DNA of 64,000 nucleotides, taken from positions 1 through 64,000 of the forward strand of contig SFCY01000001.1 of assembly GCA_004558865.1 (NCBI GenBank), in the 5' to 3' direction. Position 1 is the first letter of the stretch. Each line of letters opens with the position of its first letter. The translations under genes and the position numbers were made by a program. Shown here piece after piece: positions 34,574 to 43,713 of this stretch. The notes beneath the pieces are model-generated. The model was not told the origin of the DNA. It did no database searches and saw nothing but the letters and a program-made list of their open reading frames with translations. This DNA comes from Bacteroidales bacterium (GTDB lineage Bacteria; Bacteroidota; Bacteroidia; Bacteroidales; Bacteroidaceae).

Positions 34574-34997
34574 AAAGATTATATTGACCCTTGGTCTGCT
34601 GTTGCTCTCGGTAGTCGGTTGGTCCCAGAGTCTAAACTGCGACTTCAATCCGATACAGTTCGAGAGGGAATTGGAGAATTACATAGAGCAGACCGTTAGG
34701 CTCTCCCCTTCGGAGAGTGCCAAGTTTTTCCCACTCTATGAGGAGATGCGGGCCAAGCAACGTGTCTACTTCCAGCGCGACAAGCAGACCCGCTATGTGA
34801 ATCCCAACGACTCCAAAGCCTGTGAGCGGGCTGTCAGGCAGCACGACGAGAACGAGTTGCAGCTGAAGCGCATCCAGCAGACCTACCATAACAAGTTCTT
34901 GAAAATCCTCCCCGCCAACAAGGTGTATCAGATCATCAAAGCCGAGAAGGAGTTCCACAAAAAGAAGTTCCGCCGTGCGGTCAGGGGGAGGAGGTGA
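34563..34997 (+). CDS. Periplasmic helical protein, Spy/CpxP-like in layout
   Basis: 144 residues with a signal peptide (1-20, LTLGLLLLSVVGWSQS). The mature part is all helical and basic, with LSPSESAKFFPLYEEMRAKQ and long heptad-like stretches, similar in plan to Spy, CpxP or CnrX, which sense or buffer envelope stress. As third gene behind a sigma and an anti-sigma it could be the sensor. The stop overlaps the GTG that could start truA. Confidence 0.55.
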   Translation: MKGKKIILTLGLLLLSVVGWSQSLNCDFNPIQFERELENYIEQTVRLSPSESAKFFPLYEEMRAKQRVYFQRDKQTRYVNPNDSKACERAVRQHDENELQLKRIQQTYHNKFLKILPANKVYQIIKAEKEFHKKKFRRAVRGRR

Positions 34998-35002
34998 ATC
35001 GC

Positions 35003-35737
35003 ATGCAACGCTACTTCATACATTTGAGTTACGACGGAACGCGTTACCACGGATGGCAAGTGCAGCCCAATGGCATCTCTGTGCAGGAAGTGCTGCAGAA
35101 GAGCCTCTCCACATTGCTTCGCCAAGGGATAGAGGTAGTGGGCGCAGGGCGCACCGATGCGGGAGTGCACGCTCGGATGATGGTTGCCCATTTCGATTGT
35201 GGCCAGCCCTCATTGGATTGTGGGCAGTTGGCCTACCGTCTCAATAGGATTCTCCCGCAGGACATTGCCGTCTATCGCGTTGAGCCCGTTGCCGCCGATA
35301 AGCATGCACGTTTCTCGGCCACGTCGCGGACTTACCATTATTATATACACACATACAAGAACCCCTTTGAGCGTCTCTATTCGTGTCCTTTGGGTTATCA
35401 GCTCGACTTTGGCCTGATGAACGAGGCGGCCGAGTGGCTTTGCGGTGTGGAGGACTTCAAGGCTTTCTGCAAGGCTGGTGCCGACGTGAAGACCACGCTC
35501 TGCCATGTGACGCAGGCACGATGGGTGAGGACCTCCGACACGACATGGTATTTTGAGATTACGGCCAACCGTTTTCTCCGCAATATGGTACGCGCGGTGG
35601 TAGGCACGTTGGTGGATTTGGGCCGGGGGAAAATCAGCATGGAAGAATTCAAGAAGATTGTATTAAGCGGAACGCGCAGCGATGCCGGCGAGAGCATGCC
35701 CGGCAATGCGTTGTTCTTAGAGGACATCCAATATTAG
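35003..35737 (+). CDS. truA: tRNA pseudouridine(38-40) synthase
   Basis: 244 residues from the ATG at 35003; a GTG at 34994 overlapping the previous stop would add three. The start MQRYFIHLSYDGTRYHGWQV is classical, the catalytic aspartate is in GRTDAGVHA, and RFLRNMVRAVVGTLVDLGRGK is the C-terminal signature. It isomerises U38-40 in the anticodon arm. It belongs to the envelope-stress operon by spacing. Confidence 0.95.
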   Translation: MQRYFIHLSYDGTRYHGWQVQPNGISVQEVLQKSLSTLLRQGIEVVGAGRTDAGVHARMMVAHFDCGQPSLDCGQLAYRLNRILPQDIAVYRVEPVAADKHARFSATSRTYHYYIHTYKNPFERLYSCPLGYQLDFGLMNEAAEWLCGVEDFKAFCKAGADVKTTLCHVTQARWVRTSDTTWYFEITANRFLRNMVRAVVGTLVDLGRGKISMEEFKKIVLSGTRSDAGESMPGNALFLEDIQY

Positions 35738-35741
35738 CTTT

Positions 35742-36659
35742 ATGTGGCTTGTTTTGGCATTTCTTTCAGCAGCCTTGTTGGGCTGCTACGATTCGTTCAA
35801 GAAAAAGGCACTCTCGGGCAATGCCGTCATACCCGTCTTGTTTCTCAACACACTCATCTGTACATTGATATTCCTGCCCCTTATCATGCTGTCGTCGACA
35901 ACCCATCTGCTCGATGGCAGCACTTTCTATGTCCCGCAGGGTGGATGGGAGGTGCAGAAGTACATCGTTTTGAAGAGTTGCATCGTTCTTTCCTCATGGA
36001 TATTCGGCTATTTCGCCATGAAGCACTTGCCGCTCACCTTGGTGGGCCCCATCAACGCCACACGCCCGGTGATGGTGCTTGTGGGCGCGATGCTTGTATT
36101 TGGCGAGCGTCTCAACGTATGGCAGTGGATTGGCGTGCTGTTGGCCGTAGTGTCGTTCTTCCTCTTGAGCAGAAGCGGCAGGAAGGAGGGCATCAACTTC
36201 GTCCACAACCGTTGGATAGCCTTTTTGGTCTTGGCCGCTCTATTGGGTGCTGTGAGTGGACTCTACGACAAGTTCCTTATGGCATCGCCCGATGATGGAG
36301 GGGCGGGCCTCAACCGGATGACCGTGCAGAGTTGGTACAATGTCTATCAGATGCTGATGATGGGCCTCATGCTCCTCTTGCTATGGTATCCTTTGAGGAA
36401 AAAGTCCACCCCCTTTCGGTGGAATTGGTCCATTGTGGGCATCAGCCTGTTTCTGAGTGCGGCCGACTTTGTCTATTTCTATGCCCTGAGCCTTCCCGGA
36501 GCCATGATTTCCATCGTGAGCATGATACGGCGCGGAAGCGTGATAGTAAGTTTCCTCTTTGGAGCCTTGATGTTTCGAGAGAAGAATCTCAAGGCCAAGG
36601 CTTTCGACCTTTTCCTCGTCTTGTTGGGCATGGTCTTCCTTTACATTGGGTCACGCTGA
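35742..36659 (+). CDS. EamA/DMT-family transporter
   Basis: 305 residues of ten transmembrane helices in two halves. Each half shows the DMT pattern, e.g. LPLTLVGPINATRPVMVLVGAMLVFGERL and PGAMISIVSMIRRGSVIVSFLFGALMFREK. The substrate is unknown. It starts 4 bp after truA, so it is co-transcribed. Confidence 0.85.
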   Translation: MWLVLAFLSAALLGCYDSFKKKALSGNAVIPVLFLNTLICTLIFLPLIMLSSTTHLLDGSTFYVPQGGWEVQKYIVLKSCIVLSSWIFGYFAMKHLPLTLVGPINATRPVMVLVGAMLVFGERLNVWQWIGVLLAVVSFFLLSRSGRKEGINFVHNRWIAFLVLAALLGAVSGLYDKFLMASPDDGGAGLNRMTVQSWYNVYQMLMMGLMLLLLWYPLRKKSTPFRWNWSIVGISLFLSAADFVYFYALSLPGAMISIVSMIRRGSVIVSFLFGALMFREKNLKAKAFDLFLVLLGMVFLYIGSR

Positions 36660-36763
36660 CCCGTTTGCCCCGCGGACAAGGCCGTCCCGTTTGGCTCGCA
36701 GGGAAGTTGGAAGGCATTGGCAAAATATTGTTGATTATTCTTTGCGCATTGACAGAAAACTCG

Positions 36764-36771
36764 TATCTTTG
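36764..36771 (+). promoter_or_regulatory. dapA promoter
   Basis: TATCTTTG with TTG at 36742-36744, 19 bp upstream; the ATG at 36796 follows after 24 bp. Confidence 0.75.
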
Positions 36772-36795
36772 CAATGTTAACAATAACGGGATTTT

Positions 36796-37683
36796 ATGGC
36801 ACAGAACATATTCAAAGGTTTGGGCATCGCCTTGATTACTCCCTTCAAGGCCGATGGCTCTGTCGATTATGACTCGCTGGAGCGTTTGTTGAATTATCAG
36901 ATAGACAATGGCGCGGACTTTCTCTGCATTCTTGCCACAACGGGTGAGACTCCCTGTCTCTCACGTGAGGAGAAAAACAGCATCACAGACTTGGTGAAGC
37001 GTGTGGTGAGAGGCCGTATACCCATCTTGAAATATTGTGGAGGAAACAACACCGCCCTGGTGCTCGAAGAGATGCGCAACTCCGACTGGTCGGGCATCGA
37101 TGGCATTCTGAGTATATGTCCTTATTACAACAAGCCCTCACAGGAGGGGCTTTACCAGCACTTCAAGGCCATAGCCAAGGAAAGTCCGTTGCCCCTTGTA
37201 CTCTACAACGTTCCGGGGCGAACAGGAGTGAACATGAAGGCGGAGACCACCGTGCGACTTGCCAAGGACTTCCCTAATATTGTTGGCGTGAAAGAGGCCA
37301 GCGGAAGTCTGGAGCAGGTGGATGAGATCATCAAGAACAAGCCCGACAACTTCAATGTCATCAGCGGCGACGACGCGCTCACCTTCTCCATGGTGGCGAG
37401 TGGCGCTGTGGGAGTAATCTCTGTCATCGGCAACGCACTCCCAGCCCAATTCTCCAAGATGATTCGTTTGGAGTTCAACGGCGAATATGATGCCGCCCGA
37501 AAGATTCACCATTGCTTCACGGAACTCTACAAGCTGCTGTTTGTCGACGGCAACCCCGCCGGTGTGAAGGCCCTGCTCAACGACATGGGGATGATAGAGA
37601 ACGTGCTGCGTCTGCCGTTGGTCCCAACGACCATTACAACCAAGCAAAAAATGGCGGACATTCTCAAGGAACTCAACTTCTGA
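36796..37683 (+). CDS. dapA: 4-hydroxy-tetrahydrodipicolinate synthase
   Basis: 295 residues, a TIM barrel condensing pyruvate with aspartate semialdehyde in lysine and DAP synthesis. Schiff-base lysine in IVGVKEASG near 165, catalytic tyrosine in LVLYNVPGRTG near 135, and GDDALTFSMVASGAVGVIS are present. The start at residue 1 (FKGLGIALITPF) is standard. Followed by a terminator, hence monocistronic. The DAP product also feeds the crosslinks formed by L,D-transpeptidases. Confidence 0.96.
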   Translation: MAQNIFKGLGIALITPFKADGSVDYDSLERLLNYQIDNGADFLCILATTGETPCLSREEKNSITDLVKRVVRGRIPILKYCGGNNTALVLEEMRNSDWSGIDGILSICPYYNKPSQEGLYQHFKAIAKESPLPLVLYNVPGRTGVNMKAETTVRLAKDFPNIVGVKEASGSLEQVDEIIKNKPDNFNVISGDDALTFSMVASGAVGVISVIGNALPAQFSKMIRLEFNGEYDAARKIHHCFTELYKLLFVDGNPAGVKALLNDMGMIENVLRLPLVPTTITTKQKMADILKELNF

Positions 37684-37711
37684 CCAACAGGAAAATATGA
37701 TAGTCGTATGG

Positions 37712-37750
37712 AAAATGCCTGGCTCTCAACGATTGAGCGCCAGGCATTTT
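37712..37750 (+). terminator. Terminator of dapA
   Basis: AAAATGCCTGGC (37712-37723) pairs with GCCAGGCATTTT (37739-37750), followed by TTTG; inside it TCTCAA/TTGAG continues the stem. Confidence 0.85.
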
Positions 37751-37783
37751 TTTGTTTGGGCGCGGCCGGGGAGGATGGAGGAA

Positions 37784-37890
37784 CGTCAGACTGTAGTCTG
37801 ACGCACGTGACGAGTCGGATGACGGAGGCGAAAGGGAGGGCTTAGGGCGCACGACGGACGATGGGCTGATGCACGACGGACGATGGGCGG
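37784..37890. repeat. Degenerate 22-bp-period array 3
   Basis: CGTCAGAC at 37784 and CGTGACGA at 37806 are 22 bp apart. CGACGGAC follows at 37852 and 37874, again 22 bp apart, as part of the 18-bp exact repeat GCACGACGGACGATGGGC (37849 and 37871). A weaker unit sits between. The first unit includes the palindrome CGTCAGACTGTAGTCTGACG. It shares CG(T/A)nnGAC with the array at 513-645. The gap contains no gene. Confidence 0.7.
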
Positions 37891-38009
37891 GGGCTCGGGA
37901 CGTGACGGGCAACAAAGCGGAAAAGCTTCATTTTTGTCGAATCAGATGAATAATGTAGTCAAATCGTAGGAATTTATGATGTTTTGTAAACTATGACAGA
38001 GTTTTTTTG

Positions 38010-38017
38010 TAACTTTG
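38010..38017 (+). promoter_or_regulatory. -7 box of the sulfur amino-acid operon
   Basis: TAACTTTG, 21 bp before the ATG at 38039. TTG at 37984-37986 is slightly far (23 bp). Confidence 0.6.
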
Positions 38018-38038
38018 CATAGTCTAAAATATGAATCA

Positions 38039-39214
38039 ATGAGAAAGCAAACACAAGCTATTCATGTACCTTACAAGCGCAAGGATGCCTACGACGCACT
38101 GAGCATGCCAGTCTACAATGCCGTAGCCTATGAGTTCAAGGATGCCAAGACCATGAGCGACGCTTTCTGCGGCCGCATCGACGCACCCGACTATTCACGG
38201 GTGGAGAATCCCACCGTCGGCAACTTTGAGGAAAGGGTGAAGACCCTCACCGGAGCCAAGAGCGTGACCGCCGTCAACTCCGGCATGGCCGCCATCAGCA
38301 ACACATTGTTCGCCCTGACCTGCCAAGGCAAGAACATCGTCACTTCTAAGCATCTCTTTGGAAATTCTTTCTCTTTCATCACGGAGACCTTGGGACGCTT
38401 CGGTGTGGAGGCACGACTCTGCGACCTGACCAATTTGTCTGAAGTGGAGGAGAATGTTGATGGAAATACTGCCTGCATCTTCTTGGAGATTGTCACCAAT
38501 CCACAGATGGAGGTGGCCGATCTTGGCGCATTGGCCGAACTGGCCCACAGAAAGCATACCTTCTTGGTAGCCGACACCACGGTGATTCCGTTCACGCAGT
38601 TCTCTTCAAAAAATCTTGGCGTGGACATAGAGGTGGTCAGCTCAACCAAATACATCAGTGGAGGAGCCACATCCTTGGGTGGCCTGGTCATCGACTATGG
38701 CACAAATCCGGCTTTCGGACCGAGGATGAAGGGAGAGATGCTCTTCAATCTTGGCGCCTACATGACTCCACAGGTCGCATTCATGCAGACCATGGGCCTC
38801 GAAACCCTCGACGCCCGTTACAGGGTTCAATCCAGCAACGCGTTGGAGTTGGCCAGACGGCTCACGGGCCTGCCCCAAATCAAACGTGTGAATTACGTTG
38901 GGCTTGAGGACAATCCATTCCACGAGCTGGCCCGTCGGCAGTTCGGCCCCACGGCAGGAGCCATGATCTGCATCGACCTGGACTCCCAGGACTCGTGCTT
39001 CCGTTTTATCGACCATCTACAGCTCATCCACCGCGCCACCAACTTGTTTGACAACCGCTCGCTTGCCATCCATCCCGCCAGTACCATCTTCGGCCTTTTC
39101 ACTCCTGAGATGAAAAGGAAGATGGACGTTCTCGACACAACCGTGCGTCTGTCTGTCGGGCTGGAGAGTGTGGACGACTTATTCGAGGACATTGAACAAT
39201 CCCTGCGGCAATGA
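38039..39214 (+). CDS. Cys/Met-metabolism PLP enzyme (trans-sulfuration family)
   Basis: 391 residues from the ATG at 38039. A short ATGAATCAATGA frame overlaps just upstream and stops at once. The PLP-binding lysine is in SSTKYISGG near 206, with the aspartate in VADTTVIPF and the phosphate site SGMAAISNT. Members act as cystathionine gamma-synthase, O-acetylhomoserine sulfhydrylase or gamma-lyase; the exact reaction cannot be decided by eye. It is coupled (ATGA) to a MalY/PatB-type beta-lyase, so methionine or cysteine metabolism is the likely context. Confidence 0.88.
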   Translation: MRKQTQAIHVPYKRKDAYDALSMPVYNAVAYEFKDAKTMSDAFCGRIDAPDYSRVENPTVGNFEERVKTLTGAKSVTAVNSGMAAISNTLFALTCQGKNIVTSKHLFGNSFSFITETLGRFGVEARLCDLTNLSEVEENVDGNTACIFLEIVTNPQMEVADLGALAELAHRKHTFLVADTTVIPFTQFSSKNLGVDIEVVSSTKYISGGATSLGGLVIDYGTNPAFGPRMKGEMLFNLGAYMTPQVAFMQTMGLETLDARYRVQSSNALELARRLTGLPQIKRVNYVGLEDNPFHELARRQFGPTAGAMICIDLDSQDSCFRFIDHLQLIHRATNLFDNRSLAIHPASTIFGLFTPEMKRKMDVLDTTVRLSVGLESVDDLFEDIEQSLRQ

Positions 39215-40395
39215 GAAAATACGATTTCGATACCGTCATCGACCGTAGCGGATCGGGCGACTTGATGCATGAGGCGCTCCAGCCCCGCTGGGGGCGCATC
39301 GACCTGTTGCCGCTGTGGGTGGCCGACATGGATTTCCCCGTGTGTCCCGACATTGTTGAGGCCATGCGGCATCGGCTTGACCATCCCATCTTCGGCTATA
39401 CCGTAGAGCCGGTTGATTATTTCCCGTGCATCCACGACTGGCTGCAGAGCCACCATGGATGGGAAATCAGGCGCGAGTGGCTGAGCTTCATCCCGGGAAT
39501 CGTAAAAGGCATTGGCATGGTGGTCAACATCTTCGTCAAGCCCGACGAGAAAGTTATCGTCATGCCGCCCGTCTATCATCCCTTCTTCCTCACGTCGCGG
39601 GCCAATGGGCGTGAGGTGGTGTGGAATCCGCTGCTGAGAAGAGCCGATGGCTACTACGACATCGACTTCGACAATTTGGAGCAGGTCTGCGATGACAAGT
39701 GCCGTATGCTCATCCTGTGCAATCCCCACAACCCGGGTGGCGTTTGCTGGGACAAGGAGACGTTGGCCCGGCTGGCCCACTTCTGTTGTCAGCGCCACCT
39801 GCTTGTGGTCAGCGATGAGATCCATTGTGACCTCGCCCTGTTTGGCCACAAGTATCTGCCCTTTGCCAGCGTGTCGGACGAGGCTGCCCAGTGCAGCATC
39901 ACCTTCCAGGCTCCATCAAAGACTTTCAACATAGCCGGTATCGTGGCCAGCCATGCCATAGTGCCCAATCCCGACATCAGGAAGAGGTTCTTCTCCTGGC
40001 TGAAGGCCAACGAATTGAACGAGGCCCATATCTTCGCCCACATCGCCACCATCGCCGCCTTTCGCAAGGGCGAGGAGTGGCGGCGGCAGATGCTCGACTA
40101 TGTGGAGGGCAACGTTAGGTTTGTGGAGGACTATTGCAGGGAGAACATGCCCAAGATTCGTCCACTTCGCCCGCAGGCCTCATTCTTGGTTTGGCTCAAC
40201 TGCCGCGATCTGCAGCTCACCCATGCCGGGCTTCTCGACTTCTTCATCGACAAGGCCCATCTGGCGCTCAACGACGGTGAGATGTTCGGCCCCGGCGGCG
40301 AGGGCTTCATGCGGTTGAACGTGGGCGAGCCACGGGTCATCGTGAAGCAGGGGATGGACCAATTGGCCCAAGCCTACAGGCAGCTTGGCTTCTGA
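39211..40395 (+). CDS. MalY/PatB-family cystathionine beta-lyase-like PLP enzyme
   Basis: 394 residues. It starts inside the stop of the preceding gene. Hallmarks of the MalY/PatB group: LPLWVADMDFPVCPDIVEAM at 33-52, HNPGG(V)CW, SDEIHCDL, and the PLP lysine in QAPSKTFNIAG near 237. These enzymes cleave cystathionine or cysteine conjugates at the C-S bond. With the upstream gene it would convert homoserine esters to homocysteine. Confidence 0.9.
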   Translation: MRKYDFDTVIDRSGSGDLMHEALQPRWGRIDLLPLWVADMDFPVCPDIVEAMRHRLDHPIFGYTVEPVDYFPCIHDWLQSHHGWEIRREWLSFIPGIVKGIGMVVNIFVKPDEKVIVMPPVYHPFFLTSRANGREVVWNPLLRRADGYYDIDFDNLEQVCDDKCRMLILCNPHNPGGVCWDKETLARLAHFCCQRHLLVVSDEIHCDLALFGHKYLPFASVSDEAAQCSITFQAPSKTFNIAGIVASHAIVPNPDIRKRFFSWLKANELNEAHIFAHIATIAAFRKGEEWRRQMLDYVEGNVRFVEDYCRENMPKIRPLRPQASFLVWLNCRDLQLTHAGLLDFFIDKAHLALNDGEMFGPGGEGFMRLNVGEPRVIVKQGMDQLAQAYRQLGF

Positions 40396-40424
40396 GACCT
40401 CACCATACGTATGTGGACGCCCAG

Positions 40425-40472
40425 CAACCATAAAGGTACACCTCCCCATCGGGAAGTGTACCTTTATGGTTG
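40425..40472. terminator. Bidirectional terminator
   Basis: CAACCATAAAGGTACAC (40425-40441) pairs perfectly with GTGTACCTTTATGGTTG (40456-40472). It stands between converging genes 39211-40395 and uvrA. No strong T-tract on either side. Confidence 0.75.
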
Positions 40473-40543
40473 TTGTGTGTCAATGACCTAATAGGATTGG
40501 ACAATGCAAAGATTTCAAGAGTATGGCCGAATGGCTTCTGCCT

Positions 40544-43423
40544 CTACAATCCGCTCAACTTGTCCTTGAGGAATTGCCCCGTGAAGCTCTCCTTGCAGCC
40601 TACTATTCCTTCCGGCTTGCCCGCATAGACCAATTGGCCGCCCTTGTCACCTCCGTCGGGACCTAAGTCGATGATGTGGTCAGCCATCTTGATGACATCC
40701 AAGTTGTGTTCAATGACGATGATGCTGTGGCCTCGCTCCAAGAGCGCGTCGAAGGCGTGGAGCAGTCGCTGGATGTCGTGGAAGTGAAGTCCCGTAGTGG
40801 GTTCGTCGAAAATGAAGAGGGTAGGCTCCTGCCGCTCCTGTCCGATGAAATAGGCCAGCTTCACGCGTTGGTTCTCACCGCCGGAGAGGGTGGAGGAGTT
40901 TTGTCCCAATTTGATGTATCCCAGTCCAACCTCCTCCAAGGGCTTGAGCCTGTTTACGATGGCCGTTTGTCCATGTTGGGCAAAGAAGCTGACAGCTTCC
41001 GATACGGTCATATTGAGCACGTCGTTGATGTTCTTGCCCTCGAATCTCACTTCCAGCACATCGTGTTTGAAGCGCATGCCGTGGCAAGCCTCACAGGTGA
41101 GCGTCAGGTCGGCCATGAACTGCATTTCTACGGTGATCACTCCCGCGCCCTTGCATTCCTCACAGCGTCCGCCCTCAGCGTTGAACGAGAAGTATTGTGG
41201 CGTGAAGCCCAACTGCTTGGCAAGAGGCTGGTCGGCGAAGAGCTGGCGTATGGCGTCGTAGGCCTTGAGGTAGGTGGCCGGATTGGAGCGTGATGACTTG
41301 CCGATCGGGTTTTGGTCGACAAACTCCACGTGGCTGATGCTCTGCCAGTCGCCGCCCATTGAGGTGTATTCGCCCGGGGCGTCGCAAACCTCGTCGAGAT
41401 GCCGCTTGAGGGCAGGGTAGAGGATGCCCTTGACGAGCGACGACTTGCCTGATCCGCTCACGCCCGTTACCACCGTCAGCACATTGAGTGGGAACTCCAC
41501 GTCTATTCCCTTGAGGTTGTTCATGCGGCAACCGGAGAGCTTGATGCTGCGGTTCCATGCGCGCCGGCTTGTGGGCAGGGCAATGGTCTCGGCGTGGGTG
41601 AGAAACTGGATGGTGTGTGAGCGTGGGTATTTCTCCAACAGAGCCTCGTTGGCTCCCGCGTCCTTGTGGATGTCGGGTACGGAACCCTCGTAGACAATCT
41701 CGCCGCCCAAGCGTCCTGCATCAGGCCCAACGTCGACAATCCAGTCGGCGGCACGCATGATCTCCTCGTCGTGTTCAACCACGACCACGGTGTTGCCCAA
41801 GTCGCGCAGTTCCTTCAGCACGCCTATCAGTCGGTTGGTGTCGCGGCTGTGGAGGCCGATGCTCGGCTCGTCGAGGATATAGAGCGAACCCACGAGAGAG
41901 GAGCCCAAGGATGTGGTCAGGCTGATGCGTTGGCTCTCTCCGCCCGAGAGGGTGTTCGACTGTCGGTTGAGTGTGAGGTAGCCTAATCCCACTTCATTGA
42001 GGAAGGCGAGGCGGTTGTTGATTTCCACCAGCAGTCTCTTTGCCACTTCTGCATCATGGGCGTTGAGTTGCAAGTGGTCAAACCAGGTTTTCAGCTCGCC
42101 CACGGGCATCTGCACCAAGTCTGTGATGCTTCGTCCGCCCACTTTCACCCACGTGGCCTCCTTTCTCAGTCGCGTGCCATGGCAGTCGGGACAGATGGTC
42201 TTTCCCCTGTAGCGGCTCATCATCACGCGGTATTGAATCTTGTATTGGTTCTCCTTCACCATCTGGAAGAAGGTGTCGATGCAGATCTTGTCGTGTATGT
42301 CGCTGTCGCGCTCCGAGGGCAGGCCATGCCAGAGCTGGTCTTTCTGCTCCTGCGTCAATTCATAGTAGGGCTTGAATATCGGGAAGTTGTCGTGCTGGGC
42401 TCTGCGGCAGAACTCCTGTTGCCACACCCCCATCCGCTCGCCGTGCCAGCACTGCACGCAGCCGTCGGCCACACTGAGCGAGGTGTTGGGTATCACCAGC
42501 TTCTCGTCGATGCCGATGATGCTGCCAAAACCCTCGCAGGTGGGGCAGGCGCCAATGGGGGAGTTGAATGAGAACATGTTGTCGTTGGGCTCCTCAAACT
42601 TGATGCCGTCGGCCTCAAAGCGCTGTGAGAAGTCGTAGACGATGTTTGAAGGCAGGAAGACCAGCCGGCATTCGCCGTCGCCCTCATAGAATGCCGTCTC
42701 GGCGGAGTCGATGAGGCGGCTGATGGCATCCTTCTCGTCGCTTACCGACATGCGGTCGATAACCAAGAAGAGCCTCGTCCTTTCCTCGTTGAGCTCGCCA
42801 TTGGTGGCCATATCCTCTGCCTCGGAGATGCTGACAACCTTGTTGTCGGCACAGAGGCGGGTGTAGCCCTGCTGCAGCTCTGTCTCAAGCTGTTCGGTGA
42901 GCGTGCGTCCCTTGCCCACGCGCAGGGGTGCGAGCACCATAAACTTTGTTCCGTTGGAATATTGGGCGGCACAGTTCACGATGTCCTCGGTCGAGTGTTT
43001 TTTCACCTCCTCTCCGCTGACTGGCGAGAAAGTGTGGCCGATGCGTGCGAAGAGAAGCCTCAGATATTCGTAGATTTCCGTTGATGTGCCAACCGTCGAG
43101 CGCGGGTTGCGTGCCACCACCCTCTGCTCGATGGCGATGGCGGGCGGCAGCCCCTTGATGAAGTCGCATTCGGGCTTGCTCATCCGTCCGAGAAATTGTC
43201 GGGCGTAGGCCGAGAGGCTCTCCACATAGCGCCGCTGCCCCTCAGCATAGAGTGTGTCGAAGGCCAGTGAGCTCTTTCCGGAGCCCGATACGCCAGTGAT
43301 GGCAATCAATTTGTTGCGTGGCAGGGCGAGGCTGATGTTTTTCAGGTTGTTCACCCTTGCGCCCCTTACCTCTATATATTGTCCCTCTTCGGTCAGTTTG
43401 AAGTCTTTCTTGTTCTTTTCCAT
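40544..43423 (-). CDS. uvrA: Excinuclease ABC subunit A
   Basis: 959 residues. Two ABC ATPase modules: Walker A ITGVSGSGKSSLAFDTLY near 40-57 and VTGVSGSGKSSLVKG near 660. Signature motifs LSGGESQRI and LSGGENQRV, with Walker B ILDEPSIGLH and IFDEPTTGLH. Zinc-module cysteines: CPTC, later CPDCHG, and CEECKGAG ... CEACHGMRF. The damage-sensing part of nucleotide-excision repair. It follows a clear promoter at 43469-43462 and stands alone. Confidence 0.97.
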   Translation of the reverse strand: MEKNKKDFKLTEEGQYIEVRGARVNNLKNISLALPRNKLIAITGVSGSGKSSLAFDTLYAEGQRRYVESLSAYARQFLGRMSKPECDFIKGLPPAIAIEQRVVARNPRSTVGTSTEIYEYLRLLFARIGHTFSPVSGEEVKKHSTEDIVNCAAQYSNGTKFMVLAPLRVGKGRTLTEQLETELQQGYTRLCADNKVVSISEAEDMATNGELNEERTRLFLVIDRMSVSDEKDAISRLIDSAETAFYEGDGECRLVFLPSNIVYDFSQRFEADGIKFEEPNDNMFSFNSPIGACPTCEGFGSIIGIDEKLVIPNTSLSVADGCVQCWHGERMGVWQQEFCRRAQHDNFPIFKPYYELTQEQKDQLWHGLPSERDSDIHDKICIDTFFQMVKENQYKIQYRVMMSRYRGKTICPDCHGTRLRKEATWVKVGGRSITDLVQMPVGELKTWFDHLQLNAHDAEVAKRLLVEINNRLAFLNEVGLGYLTLNRQSNTLSGGESQRISLTTSLGSSLVGSLYILDEPSIGLHSRDTNRLIGVLKELRDLGNTVVVVEHDEEIMRAADWIVDVGPDAGRLGGEIVYEGSVPDIHKDAGANEALLEKYPRSHTIQFLTHAETIALPTSRRAWNRSIKLSGCRMNNLKGIDVEFPLNVLTVVTGVSGSGKSSLVKGILYPALKRHLDEVCDAPGEYTSMGGDWQSISHVEFVDQNPIGKSSRSNPATYLKAYDAIRQLFADQPLAKQLGFTPQYFSFNAEGGRCEECKGAGVITVEMQFMADLTLTCEACHGMRFKHDVLEVRFEGKNINDVLNMTVSEAVSFFAQHGQTAIVNRLKPLEEVGLGYIKLGQNSSTLSGGENQRVKLAYFIGQERQEPTLFIFDEPTTGLHFHDIQRLLHAFDALLERGHSIIVIEHNLDVIKMADHIIDLGPDGGDKGGQLVYAGKPEGIVGCKESFTGQFLKDKLSGL

Positions 43424-43461
43424 TCGTTGTTTTTACCCCTTGATTTGGCCGGGGAGTCGCG

Positions 43462-43469
43462 CAAAGTTA
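43462..43469 (-). promoter_or_regulatory. uvrA promoter
   Basis: TAACTTTG on the minus strand with TTG (43491-43489) 19 bp upstream; 38 bp before the start codon. No LexA-like operator is evident. Confidence 0.7.
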
Positions 43470-43531
43470 CGAAATCTCACTAAAACGGCAAAAAGAAAGG
43501 GAGAAAATTTGGTGGTTTGAAAAAAAACGAT

Positions 43532-43539
43532 TACTTTTG
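43532..43539 (+). promoter_or_regulatory. Promoter of tRNA-Thr and tRNA-Gly
   Basis: TACTTTTG with TTG at 43509-43511, 20 bp apart; the first tRNA begins 19 bp later. Confidence 0.75.
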
Positions 43540-43558
43540 CACCCGTCTTTCAGACAAT

Positions 43559-43631
<73 letters not shown>

Positions 43632-43642
43632 CAAGGCTTGAG

Positions 43643-43713
43643 GCGGAATTAGCACATCGGTAGTGCACGGGCTTCCCAAGCCTGGGAGGCGGGTTCGACT
43701 CCCGTATTCCGCT
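43643..43713 (+). tRNA. tRNA-Gly (CCC)
   Basis: Acceptor GCGGAAT/ATTCCGC, loop TTCCCAA with anticodon CCC, T arm GCGGG TTCGACT CCCGT. Discriminator T, no CCA. 11 nt after tRNA-Thr, same transcript. Confidence 0.93.

Noticed and set aside
43462..43491. LexA (SOS) operator in front of uvrA
   Set aside because: Only the ordinary -33/-7 pair is seen; no palindromic box was found around it.
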